DNA from: Gari tellinella
Lineage: Eukaryota > Mollusca > Bivalvia > Cardiida > Psammobiidae
DNA: 64,000 bases
Reading direction: 5' to 3'
Assembly (NCBI GenBank): GCA_922989275.2
Contig: OV277864.1
Location: 75,024,158 to 75,088,157, forward strand
The position numbers were made by a program, and so were the translations under genes. The notes under the pieces are model-generated. The model worked only from the letters and a program-made list of their open reading frames with translations. It did no database searches and was not told the DNA's origin. Below, in pieces: positions 63,924-64,000 of the stretch (positions are counted from its first letter, which is position 1; the number at the start of each line of letters is the position of its first letter).

Positions 63924-64000
63924 ACAGTCCAAACTCGTTAATCCAAACTCGCTTAAACCGAAATTCTCGTTAAACCAAATTTTTCTTCCGGTCCCGATTT
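63924..64000 (+). mobile_element. Mariner-like TIR, cut by the window end
   Basis: TACAGTCCAAACTCGTTAAT CCAAACTCGC, similar to the O element at 47045; continues past the window. Confidence 0.65.

Overview
This 64 kb window is AT-rich animal DNA with no host gene I can support. The only long reading frame is a 5'-truncated LINE reverse transcriptase at 55280-57448 on the minus strand. Almost everything else readable is small non-autonomous mobile DNA. Elements with a core of roughly 155-165 bp tandem repeats, a short microsatellite and a terminal hairpin (3649-5257 and 6931-7998) resemble the 'pearl'/Helentron-associated elements described from bivalves. My inference is therefore a bivalve mollusc, possibly a dreissenid; the species is not proven by anything here. 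The window is probably intergenic or intronic.

Family names used below (letters are mine). TTAA-flanked hairpin MITEs: A (about 252 bp, ends TTAACCCATTACCCCATA / mirror image; subfamily A' with TTAACCCTTTACC), B (TTAACCCTTAGCCCGCCA), C (TTAACTCTTTGCATGCT), D (TTAACTCTTTCCTCCCTG), M, P and Q. E and T begin CAGGGCT and make 6-bp target duplications. F has GGGC...TTACGAAACG ends. G has TACTGTAAAACCTCTC ends. J has AAGGGACTCGCAACCGG ends and TA targets. K has CCCCTGTG ends and is full of heat-shock-element motifs. L denotes isolated hairpin cores. HN1/HN2 are pearl-like. N is hAT-like, O is mariner-like, S is CCATGG-rich, FB is foldback-like. There are also tRNA-derived SINEs.

Layout: 0-6 kb holds E, C, nested A copies, a J element carrying a SINE and a tRNA-like unit, HN1 inside an A copy, and B inside G. 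6-15 kb holds D-like, C and HN2 elements, a 91-bp tandem repeat and foldbacks. 15-26 kb is a dense field of A, B, C, E, M and K copies. 26-33 kb has CCATGG repeats, G, a CAGA microsatellite, an hAT-like MITE, an inverted C pair and D. 33.5-35.9 kb is a foldback-like element with GC-rich arms and a 76-bp satellite core. 36-54 kb is again A, C, D, E, F and G with deep nesting, including E inside F inside G at 45976-46631. 54.6-57.5 kb is the LINE inserted into an E copy. 57.6-64 kb has E, C, a chimeric A/D element, a CCATGG-rich element, a T element carrying an A-type hairpin, and a truncated O-like end.

The coherent theme is architecture. Several unrelated-ended MITE families each carry a long, nearly perfect central palindrome. 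The two palindrome arms differ between copies but change together. In A and D the palindrome apex is itself TTAA, the target sequence of these elements. The window shows the consequences: elements inserted into hairpin apices, an A/D chimera joined at the shared CCTTAAGG apex, copies with two left arms or two right arms, and a deletion running exactly from one TTAA to the next. No transposase for any of these families is encoded in the window. Stretches not listed hold nothing I could recognise.
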